From assembly GCA_028685445.1 (NCBI GenBank), contig JAQUDY010000055.1, positions 1-6,619 on the forward strand: a stretch of 6,619 nt of DNA. The letters are read 5' to 3'. The notes below the pieces were generated by a model. The model did not search any database and was not told where the DNA came from. It saw only the letters and a list, made by a program, of their open reading frames with translations. Source of the DNA: Bacilli bacterium (lineage in GTDB: Bacteria; Bacillota_I; Bacilli_A; RF39; UBA660). Below, in pieces: positions 1 through 5,170 of the stretch. The position numbers and the translations under genes are program-made. Each line of letters begins with the position of its first letter. Positions within the stretch are counted from its first letter, which is position 1.

Positions 1-2
1 CA

Positions 3-44
3 AAAAAGCTTAATTTAAATTTATTGGAAGATATAACAAAATAA
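3..44 (+). CDS. C-terminal tail of an upstream gene (partial)
   Basis: Only the last 13 codons could be present, reading KKLNLNLLEDITK and then TAA at 42-44. Of the three + frames, this is the one that stays open up to the hairpin terminator starting at 43; the other two stop at 11-13 and 16-18. A terminator working in the + direction right after this stop supports a gene ending here. The fragment is too short to identify, and the frame choice is an inference. Confidence 0.35.
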   Translation, partial: KKLNLNLLEDITK

Positions 45-78
45 AAATATTCAAATTATAAATAGTTTGAATATTTTT
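43..78. terminator. Bidirectional intrinsic terminator
   Basis: A 13-bp perfect inverted repeat pairs 43-55 with 66-78 around a 10-nt loop (56-65). It contains only one G-C pair (52/69). The + strand has a T run at 74-80, and the opposite strand has a U-rich tract from the A-rich bases at 39-47. It can therefore end both the + gene leaving the left edge and the - gene whose stop codon (56-58) lies in the loop. Confidence 0.7.
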
Positions 79-304
79 TTATTAATTGTTCTATTTTTAG
101 AAAATTATTTTTTGAGAAATTATTTCTATATTTATCAAAATTAAAGTTATTTGGACTTTTTAAAACTTCTTGATAGTTAGTTTTAATAAAGTTATAAGTA
201 AAATTTAATTCTTCCAAAGTTAAATCTATATTATTTTTAATAGCAAAATTATAAATATCATCTTTTGTTAAGTTTTTAATATATCCTTCGATAATGAGAT
301 TCAT
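56..304 (-). CDS. Small DUF2624-like protein (YqfT-type), function unknown
   Basis: This is an 82-aa acidic/basic, probably all-helical cytosolic protein with no signal peptide, membrane span or cysteine. The pattern of an N-terminal helix, then 'LTKDDIYNFAIKNNIDLTLEEL' in two helical pieces (residues 12-33), then a K/N-rich helix ending in a LIKKYSNYL-type tail, resembles the Firmicutes DUF2624 family (Bacillus YqfT, about 85 aa). This is recognition by eye, not an alignment. The start is the ATG at 302-304, which has an excellent Shine-Dalgarno site (AAGGAGG, 310-316 on the - strand) 5 nt upstream. The gene diverges from the PBP gene across a 57-bp gap and ends in a shared bidirectional terminator, so it appears monocistronic. 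No function is known to me for the family. Confidence 0.8.
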   Translation of the reverse strand: MNLIIEGYIKNLTKDDIYNFAIKNNIDLTLEELNFTYNFIKTNYQEVLKSPNNFNFDKYRNNFSKNNFLKIEQLIKKYSNYL

Positions 305-309
305 GTTAT

Positions 310-326
310 CCTCCTTATATATTATA
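310..326 (-). promoter_or_regulatory. Shine-Dalgarno and tentative -10 for the DUF2624-like gene
   Basis: On the - strand, AAGGAGG (310-316) lies 5 nt before the ATG. A perfect TATAAT (321-326) sits only 4 nt upstream of that site, so transcription would begin at or just inside the Shine-Dalgarno sequence. No convincing -35 is visible (344-349 reads AGTAAT) and there is no TG extension. The ribosome site is solid, but the -10 is tentative because such hexamers arise by chance in AT-rich DNA. Confidence 0.45.
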
Positions 327-349
327 TGAATTGATAAAAAAAAATTACT

Positions 350-355
350 TATACT
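350..355 (+). promoter_or_regulatory. Putative -10 (TATACT) for a leaderless PBP transcript
   Basis: TATACT ends 6 nt before the ATG at 362. With standard -10 to +1 spacing, transcription would begin at the A of the start codon. The 17-bp-upstream -35 position (327-332, TGAATT) is poor, and the nearby TTGATA (331-336) is only 13 bp away. No Shine-Dalgarno sequence lies upstream of 362, which is consistent with leaderless initiation but does not prove it. Confidence 0.35.
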
Positions 356-361
356 AAAAAT

Positions 362-2302
362 ATGAAGAAGTTTTTATATATAATGTTAATTGTTATTAAT
401 TTAGCGATCTTAACCAGATTGTTATTTTTAAGCATTTATAAGAAAGATTATTATTTTGAGAAACTTGATAGTAGCAATATTATTTTAGAAGGAATGACCG
501 CTCCAAGAGGGAGAATTTTAGATGTTAATGGTAATATTTTAGTCGATAATATTGGGATCAAATCAATTATTTATAATAAGCTAAATATTAGTACTAAAAA
601 TGAATTAGAAATTTCAAAAATACTAGCTAAAAATATTAAAATAACTGTAGATGTAAGCTCGTATCATTTAAAAAACTATTACTATTTAAACAATAAAGAA
701 TATATTGATTCACTTCTTGATAAAAAAACATTTAAATTATACGAAGAAAGAAAGATAACTAGTAATGAATTATTTTTAAAAAAATTAGAATTAATTACAG
801 AAGATATGTTAAATGAGATTGATAAAGCGGCAGCTTATTATTATTTTTTAATGAATAATGGATATTCATATGAAGATAAAATAATAAAAGAAGATATATC
901 TGATGAGGAATATATATTAATTAATAAGTTAAATCTTGATGGAATAAGAACTGATATCATCTGGGATAGATTTTATCCATATGGAAATGTTCTTAAAAAT
1001 ATTTTCGGATTGGTTTCATCTTATAAACAGGGTTTACCAAATGAGTTTAAGAACGAATTTTTGTCTAGAAATTATAAACTTAACGATAGAGTGGGATTAA
1101 ATAATTTAGAATATATTTACGATGAATATTTACAAGGTGTGAAGTCCAAATATCAAGTTTCAAATAATAAATTAAAATTATTAGAATCTGCAAAAAGAGG
1201 AAAGGATTTGGTTTTATCCATTGATATTAATTTGCAAATATCTATAGAAAACATATTAGAAAAAGAGATGATAAATGCTAAGAATTCACTTAACTCTAAA
1301 TACTTCAATGAAAGTTATATAATTGTAAGTAATCCTCAAGATGGTAGCATAATCTCTTTAATTGGAAAAAAGATAAAAGAAGATTTTACTTTTATAGATT
1401 ATTCTTATTATAATATCATAAATGCTTATAATTTAGGAAGCGTTGTTAAAGGCGCGACAATCAGTGTTGGATATAAAAATAAAATCATCGATGATAAAAC
1501 AAAAATGCAAGATTCATGTATTAGATTATACGGGGGAAGAGATAAATGCTCTTGGACTAAAATAGGCATTGTAAATGATATTAATGCTTTAAAAATGTCG
1601 AGTAATTATTTCCAATATCAAATTGCTATTGGTTTAACTGGCAAAAAATATTATCCTGGAATACATCTTTTAGTAGATGAGAGTTATTTTAATGAGTATC
1701 GCTCTGTATTATCGTCTTATGGTTTAGGAGCTCTCACTGGAATAGATTTATCTAAAGAAGGTATTGGTCAAAAAGGATATGAATATACTCCAGATCAGCT
1801 TCTAAACATGTCAGTAGGACACTTTGATACATATACGTCCATTTCGCTAGTTCAATACATTAATACAATAGCTACAGGTTATAGAAGAGAATTATCATTA
1901 TTAAAATACGTAATAGACCATGATGGAAGTATCTTATTTGAAAAGACTAATAAAATTTTAAATAAAGCTCCAATAGAAACTAAATATCTAGAAAGAATTA
2001 AAGAAGGGTTTAGAGAAGTAAATGCAACTGGTACAGCATACAGCTATACAAATCATAAATTTTCATCAGCTGGAAAAACTGGCACAGCTGATTCTTATTT
2101 AGATACAAATCTAGATGGAGTAGTTGACATGCAAACTAAAACAACATCATATGTAATGTATGCCCCTTTTCAAAAACCAGAAATATCTATCGCAATTGTT
2201 AGTCCAAATATAAGTTATAATAACAAGAAAAACAATTATCGTTATCCCATTAATTCAAGAGTTTCAAGAGAAATTTCTAATTTGTTTTCATTTAATGAAT
2301 AA
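362..2302 (+). CDS. Class B penicillin-binding protein, elongation type (PbpA/PBP2b-like peptidoglycan D,D-transpeptidase)
   Basis: This membrane-anchored transpeptidase cross-links peptidoglycan stem peptides outside the cell. It has 646 aa: a cytosolic MKK, one membrane span at about 4-26, a non-catalytic pedestal domain at about 45-290 opening with the class B signature APRGRILD (47-54), and a transpeptidase domain at about 315-640. All three catalytic motifs are intact: SVVK (nucleophile S360, K363), SSN (413-415) and KTGT (572-575). The SVVK/SSN/KTG combination and the helical insert near 100-180 followed by WDRFYPYG (201-208) match the elongasome PBPs of Firmicutes (Bacillus PbpA, pneumococcal PBP2b) better than divisome PBP2x, which has STMK and PASTA repeats; this protein has no PASTA repeats. 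In Bacillus and Staphylococcus, as I recall, such a PBP also lies near an rpmG gene, as here. Oddities are two cysteines only (C386, C396), an EF-hand-like loop just after KTGT (581-589), and no ribosome site before the ATG. The upstream frame is closed by TAA at 335-337. M8 at 383 is an alternative start, but it would remove the MKK anchor. Function is sure; the elongation subtype is likely. Confidence 0.95.
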   Translation: MKKFLYIMLIVINLAILTRLLFLSIYKKDYYFEKLDSSNIILEGMTAPRGRILDVNGNILVDNIGIKSIIYNKLNISTKNELEISKILAKNIKITVDVSSYHLKNYYYLNNKEYIDSLLDKKTFKLYEERKITSNELFLKKLELITEDMLNEIDKAAAYYYFLMNNGYSYEDKIIKEDISDEEYILINKLNLDGIRTDIIWDRFYPYGNVLKNIFGLVSSYKQGLPNEFKNEFLSRNYKLNDRVGLNNLEYIYDEYLQGVKSKYQVSNNKLKLLESAKRGKDLVLSIDINLQISIENILEKEMINAKNSLNSKYFNESYIIVSNPQDGSIISLIGKKIKEDFTFIDYSYYNIINAYNLGSVVKGATISVGYKNKIIDDKTKMQDSCIRLYGGRDKCSWTKIGIVNDINALKMSSNYFQYQIAIGLTGKKYYPGIHLLVDESYFNEYRSVLSSYGLGALTGIDLSKEGIGQKGYEYTPDQLLNMSVGHFDTYTSISLVQYINTIATGYRRELSLLKYVIDHDGSILFEKTNKILNKAPIETKYLERIKEGFREVNATGTAYSYTNHKFSSAGKTGTADSYLDTNLDGVVDMQTKTTSYVMYAPFQKPEISIAIVSPNISYNNKKNNYRYPINSRVSREISNLFSFNE

Positions 2303-2312
2303 AAGTTAAATC

Positions 2313-2341
2313 TTTACTCTTTGCAATAAAAATGAGATAAT
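2313..2341 (+). promoter_or_regulatory. Putative sigma-A promoter for the 65-aa protein gene
   Basis: A -35 TTTACT (2313-2318), a 17-bp spacer and a -10 GATAAT (2336-2341) preceded by TGA (2333-2335, extended -10) lie between the PBP stop and the next gene. The expected start site (about 2348) falls on the first base of the Shine-Dalgarno sequence GAGGTG (2348-2353), which precedes the ATG at 2363. I see no convincing terminator after the PBP gene, so read-through from it is also possible. Confidence 0.5.
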
Positions 2342-2362
2342 AATTAAGAGGTGTAAATATAA

Positions 2363-2560
2363 ATGAGTAGTAAAACTATTCCAAGTATTATTATTATATT
2401 AATTATGGTTTTTGGAATGATTTCATATTTCAAAATGAAAGATTTTCCATATGAAGATAAATGCTGTAAAGATATTCGTAATGAAAATAACCAAGCATGT
2501 AAAATATGTGATGAGTATACACTGCCTGAAAAAATAATATATGTCTGGAAATACTCTTGA
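2363..2560 (+). CDS. Cysteine-rich single-span membrane miniprotein, function unknown
   Basis: This 65-aa protein has a hydrophobic segment at residues 6-22 and then a charged domain of about 43 aa. That domain holds four cysteines: C34-C35, then a CxxC at C46/C49 (CKIC). With an even number of cysteines in such a short tail, either metal binding or two disulfides is possible. Topology is uncertain because few charges flank the helix (K4 on one side, K24/K26 on the other). The ribosome site is GAGGTG at 2348-2353, 9 nt from the ATG, and the hydrophobic start looks natural. The gene sits alone between the PBP and rpmG genes. The -35 of the rpmG promoter overlaps its TGA stop. I do not recognise a family. 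The protein is too short for a thioredoxin fold, and it does not match the zinc ribbons I know. Confidence 0.7.
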   Translation: MSSKTIPSIIIILIMVFGMISYFKMKDFPYEDKCCKDIRNENNQACKICDEYTLPEKIIYVWKYS

Positions 2561-2586
2561 TATAAGGCTATTTCCTATGTTATAAT
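2557..2586 (+). promoter_or_regulatory. Strong sigma-A promoter of the rpmG-efp operon
   Basis: A -35 TTGATA (2557-2562) overlaps the preceding gene's stop codon. An 18-bp spacer leads to a consensus -10 TATAAT (2581-2586) with an extended TGT (2578-2580). The start site should be near 2593, giving a leader of about 21 nt that contains AAGGAGGA (2600-2607). This is the best promoter in the window, as expected for a ribosomal protein gene. Confidence 0.8.
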
Positions 2587-2613
2587 ACTTAAGTCAAAGA
2601 AGGAGGAATAACT

Positions 2614-2778
2614 ATGGCTAAAAATGAAAATAGAAACTATGTAGAATTAAGATGTACAGTTTGTTCTGAAGTTATCAGACCAACAGAAAAAAATAAAGCT
2701 AATACTCCAGATCGTTTGGAAATTAAAAAATTCTGTAAAACTTGTAATAAAACCCAAATATTTAGAGAAAAAAAATAA
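2614..2778 (+). CDS. rpmG: 50S ribosomal protein bL33
   Basis: This 54-aa protein of the large ribosomal subunit sits near the E site. Translation from the ATG at 2614 gives MAKNENRNYVELRC..., ending FREKK and TAA at 2776-2778. The bL33 hallmarks are plain: the central block NKANTPDRLEIKKFC (27-41), typical of the family (NTPDRLELKKYC), and four zinc-ligand cysteines in two pairs, C14/C17 and C41/C44. This is therefore the zinc-binding (C+) paralogue type, whose expression in many Firmicutes is insensitive to Zur; members lacking the cysteines are induced by zinc starvation. It is about 5 residues longer at the N-terminus than the usual 49 aa. The ribosome site AAGGAGGA is at 2600-2607. The gene is followed after 12 nt by efp, whose ribosome site overlaps the rpmG stop, so the two are co-transcribed. 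Confidence 0.96.
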   Translation: MAKNENRNYVELRCTVCSEVIRPTEKNKANTPDRLEIKKFCKTCNKTQIFREKK

Positions 2779-2790
2779 GGAGCATAAAAC

Positions 2791-3351
2791 ATGAATATAA
2801 ATATTAATGATATTAAAAATGGTATGACTGTTATTATTGATGGTAATTTATGTTTGATTCAAGAATTTCAACATGTAAAACCTGGTAAAGGTCCAGCATT
2901 CTGTAGAATTAAATTTAAAAATTTAAAAACAGGTGCTATTATTGAAGAAACATTTAATACTAATATAAAATTAGAAAGAGCACATGTTGAGAGATTAAAT
3001 ATGCAATATTTATATAAACAAGGAAACTCTTATGTCTTTATGAACACATCTGATTATTCTCAATTAGAGCTTTCTGAAGAAATATTAAAAGAAGAAATTA
3101 AATATTTAAAAGAAAATTTAGAAATAGAAGTTCAAATGCATGAGTCTGAAATTATTGGAATAAATTTACCAGAAAAAGTAGAATATGAAGTTATTGAAAC
3201 AACAGATGCTACAAAAGGAAATACAACAAATAATGCAATGAAAGACGCCAAGATTGAAACGGGTATTGTAATAAAAGTTCCTTTATTTATTAACCAAGGA
3301 GAAAAAATCATTATAAATACTAAAGATGGAAAATACTCAAGTAGAGCTTAA
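2791..3351 (+). CDS. efp: Translation elongation factor P
   Basis: EF-P binds between the P and E sites of ribosomes stalled at consecutive prolines and promotes peptide-bond formation. The 186 aa match the family length (about 185). The N-terminal KOW-like domain (1-65) carries the loop HVKPGKGPAF (28-37). Its tip lysine K33 aligns with the lysine that is modified in other species (5-aminopentanol in Bacillus, beta-lysylation in E. coli). The OB domains follow, with the familiar MQYLYKQGNSYVFMNTSDY (71-89), the ETGIVIKVPLF strand block and the C-terminal DGKYSSRA. No modification enzyme is encoded in this window. AAGGAG (2777-2782) overlaps the rpmG stop and lies 8 nt before the ATG. The gene is the second of a two-gene operon ended by the hairpin at 3350-3377. 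Identification is certain. Confidence 0.98.
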   Translation: MNININDIKNGMTVIIDGNLCLIQEFQHVKPGKGPAFCRIKFKNLKTGAIIEETFNTNIKLERAHVERLNMQYLYKQGNSYVFMNTSDYSQLELSEEILKEEIKYLKENLEIEVQMHESEIIGINLPEKVEYEVIETTDATKGNTTNNAMKDAKIETGIVIKVPLFINQGEKIIINTKDGKYSSRA

Positions 3352-3377
3352 AGATAAAATTTTCAATCTTTTTTTTT
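3350..3377 (+). terminator. Weak intrinsic terminator after efp
   Basis: AAAGAT (3350-3355) pairs with ATCTTT (3366-3371) around a 10-nt loop that itself contains AAAATTTT. The hairpin runs directly into a 9-nt T run (3369-3377). The stem starts in the efp stop codon and is short, so termination may be partial and the 3428 operon could receive some read-through. Confidence 0.55.
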
Positions 3378-3388
3378 GTTTAAATATA

Positions 3389-3397
3389 TGATATACT
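3389..3397 (+). promoter_or_regulatory. Extended -10 promoter of the three-gene ATPase operon
   Basis: TGA followed by TATACT (3392-3397) makes an extended -10. The -35 position falls in the T run of the preceding terminator and is not a recognisable hexamer. The predicted start near 3404 gives a leader of about 24 nt with AGAAGGGA (3410-3417) as the ribosome site. Confidence 0.5.
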
Positions 3398-3427
3398 TTT
3401 TAAGAATAGAGAAGGGAAATAATTAAT

Positions 3428-3814
3428 GTGAAAAAACATCAAATTAACCAAAGATTTTTTTTGATTTTAATACCTCTAGTAATGTTTTTTGTGTCATTTG
3501 TTTTTGACTTTCTTATGATTTTTATTCAAGATTTTAGATTGGAACACACTACTAAGACATTGATAAAAAATTCACTAACTTATAATATAAATGATTATAA
3601 TAAGTATTTTAAAGAAAATTATGAAAAAAGAAAAATATCAACTGATTACCTAATAGTTAACTATGATAATGATAAATTAACTATTTATAATACTCATTCT
3701 TATACTAGTTTTTTTGGAAAATTATTAGGAATAAATAGCTACCGATCTACTATTCATTTAGAAGGATACAAAAGCGGAACAAAATTTACCTTCACTGAGG
3801 TTCGAGATGAGTAG
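3428..3814 (+). CDS. Single-span membrane protein, possibly TadE-like pilus component
   Basis: This 128-aa protein has a basic N-terminus (MKKHQINQR), one hydrophobic span at about 10-33 and an extracytoplasmic domain of about 95 residues, by the positive-inside rule. It has no cysteine. The design (short basic tail, membrane helix leading into an amphipathic helix FDFLMIFIQDFRLEHTTKTL, then a small beta-rich domain with the aromatic-glycine stretch SYTSFFGKLLGINSYRS at 91-107) is that of TadE/TadG-like minor pilins. The next gene encodes a TadZ/ParA-like ATPase, which fits, but sequence similarity by eye is weak. The start is GTG (3428-3430). An ATG two bases earlier (3426) is followed at once by TGA and cannot encode anything. 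The nearest in-frame ATG (M19) would delete the basic tail. The gene's last 8 nt overlap the ATPase gene, indicating translational coupling. The alternative is a lineage-specific membrane protein partnering the ATPase. Confidence 0.75.
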   Translation: MKKHQINQRFFLILIPLVMFFVSFVFDFLMIFIQDFRLEHTTKTLIKNSLTYNINDYNKYFKENYEKRKISTDYLIVNYDNDKLTIYNTHSYTSFFGKLLGINSYRSTIHLEGYKSGTKFTFTEVRDE

Positions 3815-4532
3815 AGTAGCAAGTGTATTTTCTGGAAAAGGTGGAGTAGGTAAAACAACTTTTATTTTAAACTTAGCTGGTACTTTATCAAATTTAAAAA
3901 AGAAAGTATTAATTGTAGATACCGATTTATATAATGGTGGTGTGGCCATTTCTTTAAATAAAACTCCTAAGAAAACAATTTTTAATTATTCAGAAGAATT
4001 TAAAAAGAAAAAAATTCCTGATTTAATGGAATATGTTATTAAATATAATGAATACATTTCTTTTATAGCATCTCCAAAATGTATAAAAGAAGCAGATCAA
4101 ATTGATTTCTTAGCAATTGAGTCAATTATTGCAGAAGGAAATTTATTATTTGATGTAATTTTATTTGATACCAACCATGTTTATAATAAATTTAATGAAT
4201 TTTTGCTAAAAAGAATGAATAAGATTTTATATCTTGTTACAAACGATTCTTTAGATTTAAAAAACTCTAAGAATAATTTAGATATGTTATGGAAAGATAA
4301 TAAAAATGTAGATGTAATTATGAACTATAGTATCCATTTTAATAGAGAATATTTTATTTTATACGATATAAAAAATATATTACAGTGTAATATTGACTAT
4401 ACAATAAGTAATAGGTTTCATAATGAAAACATAGATAACCTAACTGTTAAAGGAGAAATATTAACTATTCATACTCAAAAACTTTATGATTATAAAACAT
4501 TTAATTTAATTGCAAACTCGCTTATTAAGTAG
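3807..4532 (+). CDS. ParA/MinD-superfamily ATPase, TadZ/CpaE-like
   Basis: This 241-aa P-loop ATPase has the deviant Walker A box KGGVGKTT (11-18: signature lysine K11, catalytic K16), a switch I-like VDTD with D40, and a Walker B strand FDVILFDT (115-122). Such proteins dimerise on ATP and position membrane or DNA cargo. The N-terminal 50 residues are typical, but the rest departs from MinD. DTN replaces the DxPAG of MinD at Walker B, and I see no obvious C-terminal amphipathic membrane-targeting helix. The stretch ILYLVTNDSLDLKNSKNNLDML resembles TadZ/CpaE proteins that localise Flp/Tad pilus machines. It lacks the N-terminal receiver-like domain of classical CpaE. The ATG overlaps the upstream gene by 8 nt, with GAGG (3797-3800) 6 nt before it. 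The next gene's ribosome site overlaps this gene's stop. ATPase identity is firm; the TadZ role is an inference, and a cell-division or envelope-positioning role is the main alternative. Confidence 0.88.
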   Translation: MSRVASVFSGKGGVGKTTFILNLAGTLSNLKKKVLIVDTDLYNGGVAISLNKTPKKTIFNYSEEFKKKKIPDLMEYVIKYNEYISFIASPKCIKEADQIDFLAIESIIAEGNLLFDVILFDTNHVYNKFNEFLLKRMNKILYLVTNDSLDLKNSKNNLDMLWKDNKNVDVIMNYSIHFNREYFILYDIKNILQCNIDYTISNRFHNENIDNLTVKGEILTIHTQKLYDYKTFNLIANSLIK

Positions 4533-4540
4533 GAGGATTT

Positions 4541-4699
4541 ATGAATTCTAAACATTGGTTTTTACTTATTATATGTATTATTGTTGTATTTCTTTTAGTA
4601 GCGATAGCTTATTATTTTTTGAAAAATAAAAGAAGCAATAAATTAAAAAGAAGAATTGCTAATTTCACTGCTAATAAAAAAACAAATAAAAAGTACTAA
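4541..4699 (+). CDS. Basic single-span membrane miniprotein, function unknown
   Basis: This 52-aa protein starts at ATG 4541 as MNSKHWFLL and ends NKKY with TAA at 4697-4699. It has a very hydrophobic span at about 6-26, followed by a strongly basic tail (residues 28-52; about a dozen K/R, no acidic residue) that should lie in the cytosol by the positive-inside rule, so the protein is probably N-out. A perfect AGGAGG (4531-4536) lies 4 nt before the ATG and overlaps the ATPase stop codon (4530-4532), so the gene is very probably real and translated from the same mRNA. The basic tail could bind acidic lipids, nucleic acid or the neighbouring ATPase, but that is speculation. The last codons form the left arm of the terminator. 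No family recognised. Confidence 0.75.
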   Translation: MNSKHWFLLIICIIVVFLLVAIAYYFLKNKRSNKLKRRIANFTANKKTNKKY

Positions 4700-4718
4700 A
4701 TTATTTTAGTGCTTTTTT
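4688..4718. terminator. Strong bidirectional intrinsic terminator
   Basis: A 13-bp stem (4688-4700 with 4705-4717) contains one G-T wobble (4694/4711) and a 4-nt TTAT loop. It is followed by Ts on the + strand, and A-rich sequence at 4681-4692 supplies the U tract in the other direction. It ends the three-gene + operon and the convergent - gene. The stop codons of both genes lie in it: TAA at 4697-4699 in the stem, and the - strand TAA at 4701-4703 in the loop. Confidence 0.85.
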
Positions 4719-5045
4719 ATTATCGCGATTGATAAAGAACATTCCTAAGCCAGGAACTGCTGTTGCAATTATTGAAGTAAATAGATATTTTTTTTGACGG
4801 AAAATATCATCTTCTTTATTTAATACATTATGATTATATTCACTTTGACAATAGTCTTGATCTTCATCTAAAAGTCGTTTAGAACAATACTTAGATTTAT
4901 ATTGTTCAAAAGTTAAAACTGGTTCTTTAATAATCATATTAACTATGTTATTACTTGTGAAGATTATAGCTGATAAAAACCAAATTAACAAGATAGCATT
5001 GGTGATTTTTAATATTAATTCTTTATCTTTACTAAATAAATTCAC
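4701..5045 (-). CDS. Two-span membrane protein with a cysteine pair in its outer loop, function unknown
   Basis: This is a 114-aa protein when started at the GTG at 5043-5045 (MNLFSKDKELILK...). The longer reading from GTG 5052-5054 is rejected because that codon is part of the Shine-Dalgarno sequence AGGAGG (5054-5059). From there the inner GTG is at an ideal 8-nt spacing. It has membrane spans at about 14-32 and 88-104, basic cytosolic ends (DNKKALK at the C-terminus) and a charged outer loop of about 55 residues containing the only two cysteines, C54 and C66 (YCSKRLLDEDQDYCQSEY region), well placed for a disulfide. PGLGMFF (98-104) lies in the second span. It is monocistronic, convergent with the ATPase operon and divergent from ftsW. 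No family recognised. Confidence 0.75.
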   Translation of the reverse strand: MNLFSKDKELILKITNAILLIWFLSAIIFTSNNIVNMIIKEPVLTFEQYKSKYCSKRLLDEDQDYCQSEYNHNVLNKEDDIFRQKKYLFTSIIATAVPGLGMFFINRDNKKALK

Positions 5046-5053
5046 TTTAATCA

Positions 5054-5096
5054 CCTCCTATCATATTATTATAACCAAGTAGTGTATATATTACAA
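5054..5096 (-). promoter_or_regulatory. Sigma-A promoter and start-deciding ribosome site of the two-span membrane protein gene
   Basis: On the - strand, a -35 TTGTAA (5091-5096), a 17-bp spacer and a consensus -10 TATAAT (5068-5073) predict a start site near 5061. The transcript leader would be only about 16 nt, beginning next to AGGAGG (5054-5059). This ribosome site overlaps the upstream GTG and so selects the GTG at 5043-5045. Confidence 0.7.
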
Positions 5097-5144
5097 TAAA
5101 ATTATGTAAATAAAAATAGAATTATTCAATTTAGAAATTATTTA

Positions 5145-5164
5145 TGCTATGATTATGATAGGAG
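5145..5164 (+). promoter_or_regulatory. Extended -10 and ribosome site of ftsW
   Basis: TGC followed by TATGAT (5148-5153) is an extended -10. Its predicted start (about 5160) falls on the first base of the Shine-Dalgarno AGGAG (5160-5164), 6 nt before the ATG at 5171. The best -35 candidate is weak (TTCAAT at 5125-5130, 17-bp spacer). A second TATGAT at 5154-5159 is too close to the ribosome site to be a better choice. Confidence 0.5.
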
Positions 5165-5170
5165 TAAAAG

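Noticed and set aside
2303..2345. Terminator after the PBP gene
   Set aside because: Partial complementarity around AAAGTTAAATC / TCTTTACTCTTT has mismatches and no following T run; it overlaps a better promoter candidate.
2363..2560. Thioredoxin/glutaredoxin-like protein based on the CKIC motif
   Set aside because: The tail is only about 43 residues, too short for that fold, and there is no surrounding family signature.
3758..3949. 63-codon open frame on the - strand
   Set aside because: It lies opposite the 128-aa gene end and the Walker A region of the ATPase, has no ribosome site or promoter, and its composition is explained as the antisense of real coding sequence.
3807..4532. Calling the ATPase MinD
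   Set aside because: The Walker B neighbourhood has DTN instead of DxPAG, no C-terminal membrane-targeting helix is apparent, and no minC or divIVA neighbour is visible. A broader ParA/TadZ-like label is safer.
5046..5054. Three-codon N-terminal extension (GTG at 5052-5054) of the - strand membrane protein
   Set aside because: That GTG overlaps the AGGAGG ribosome site; the next GTG is at the correct spacing.
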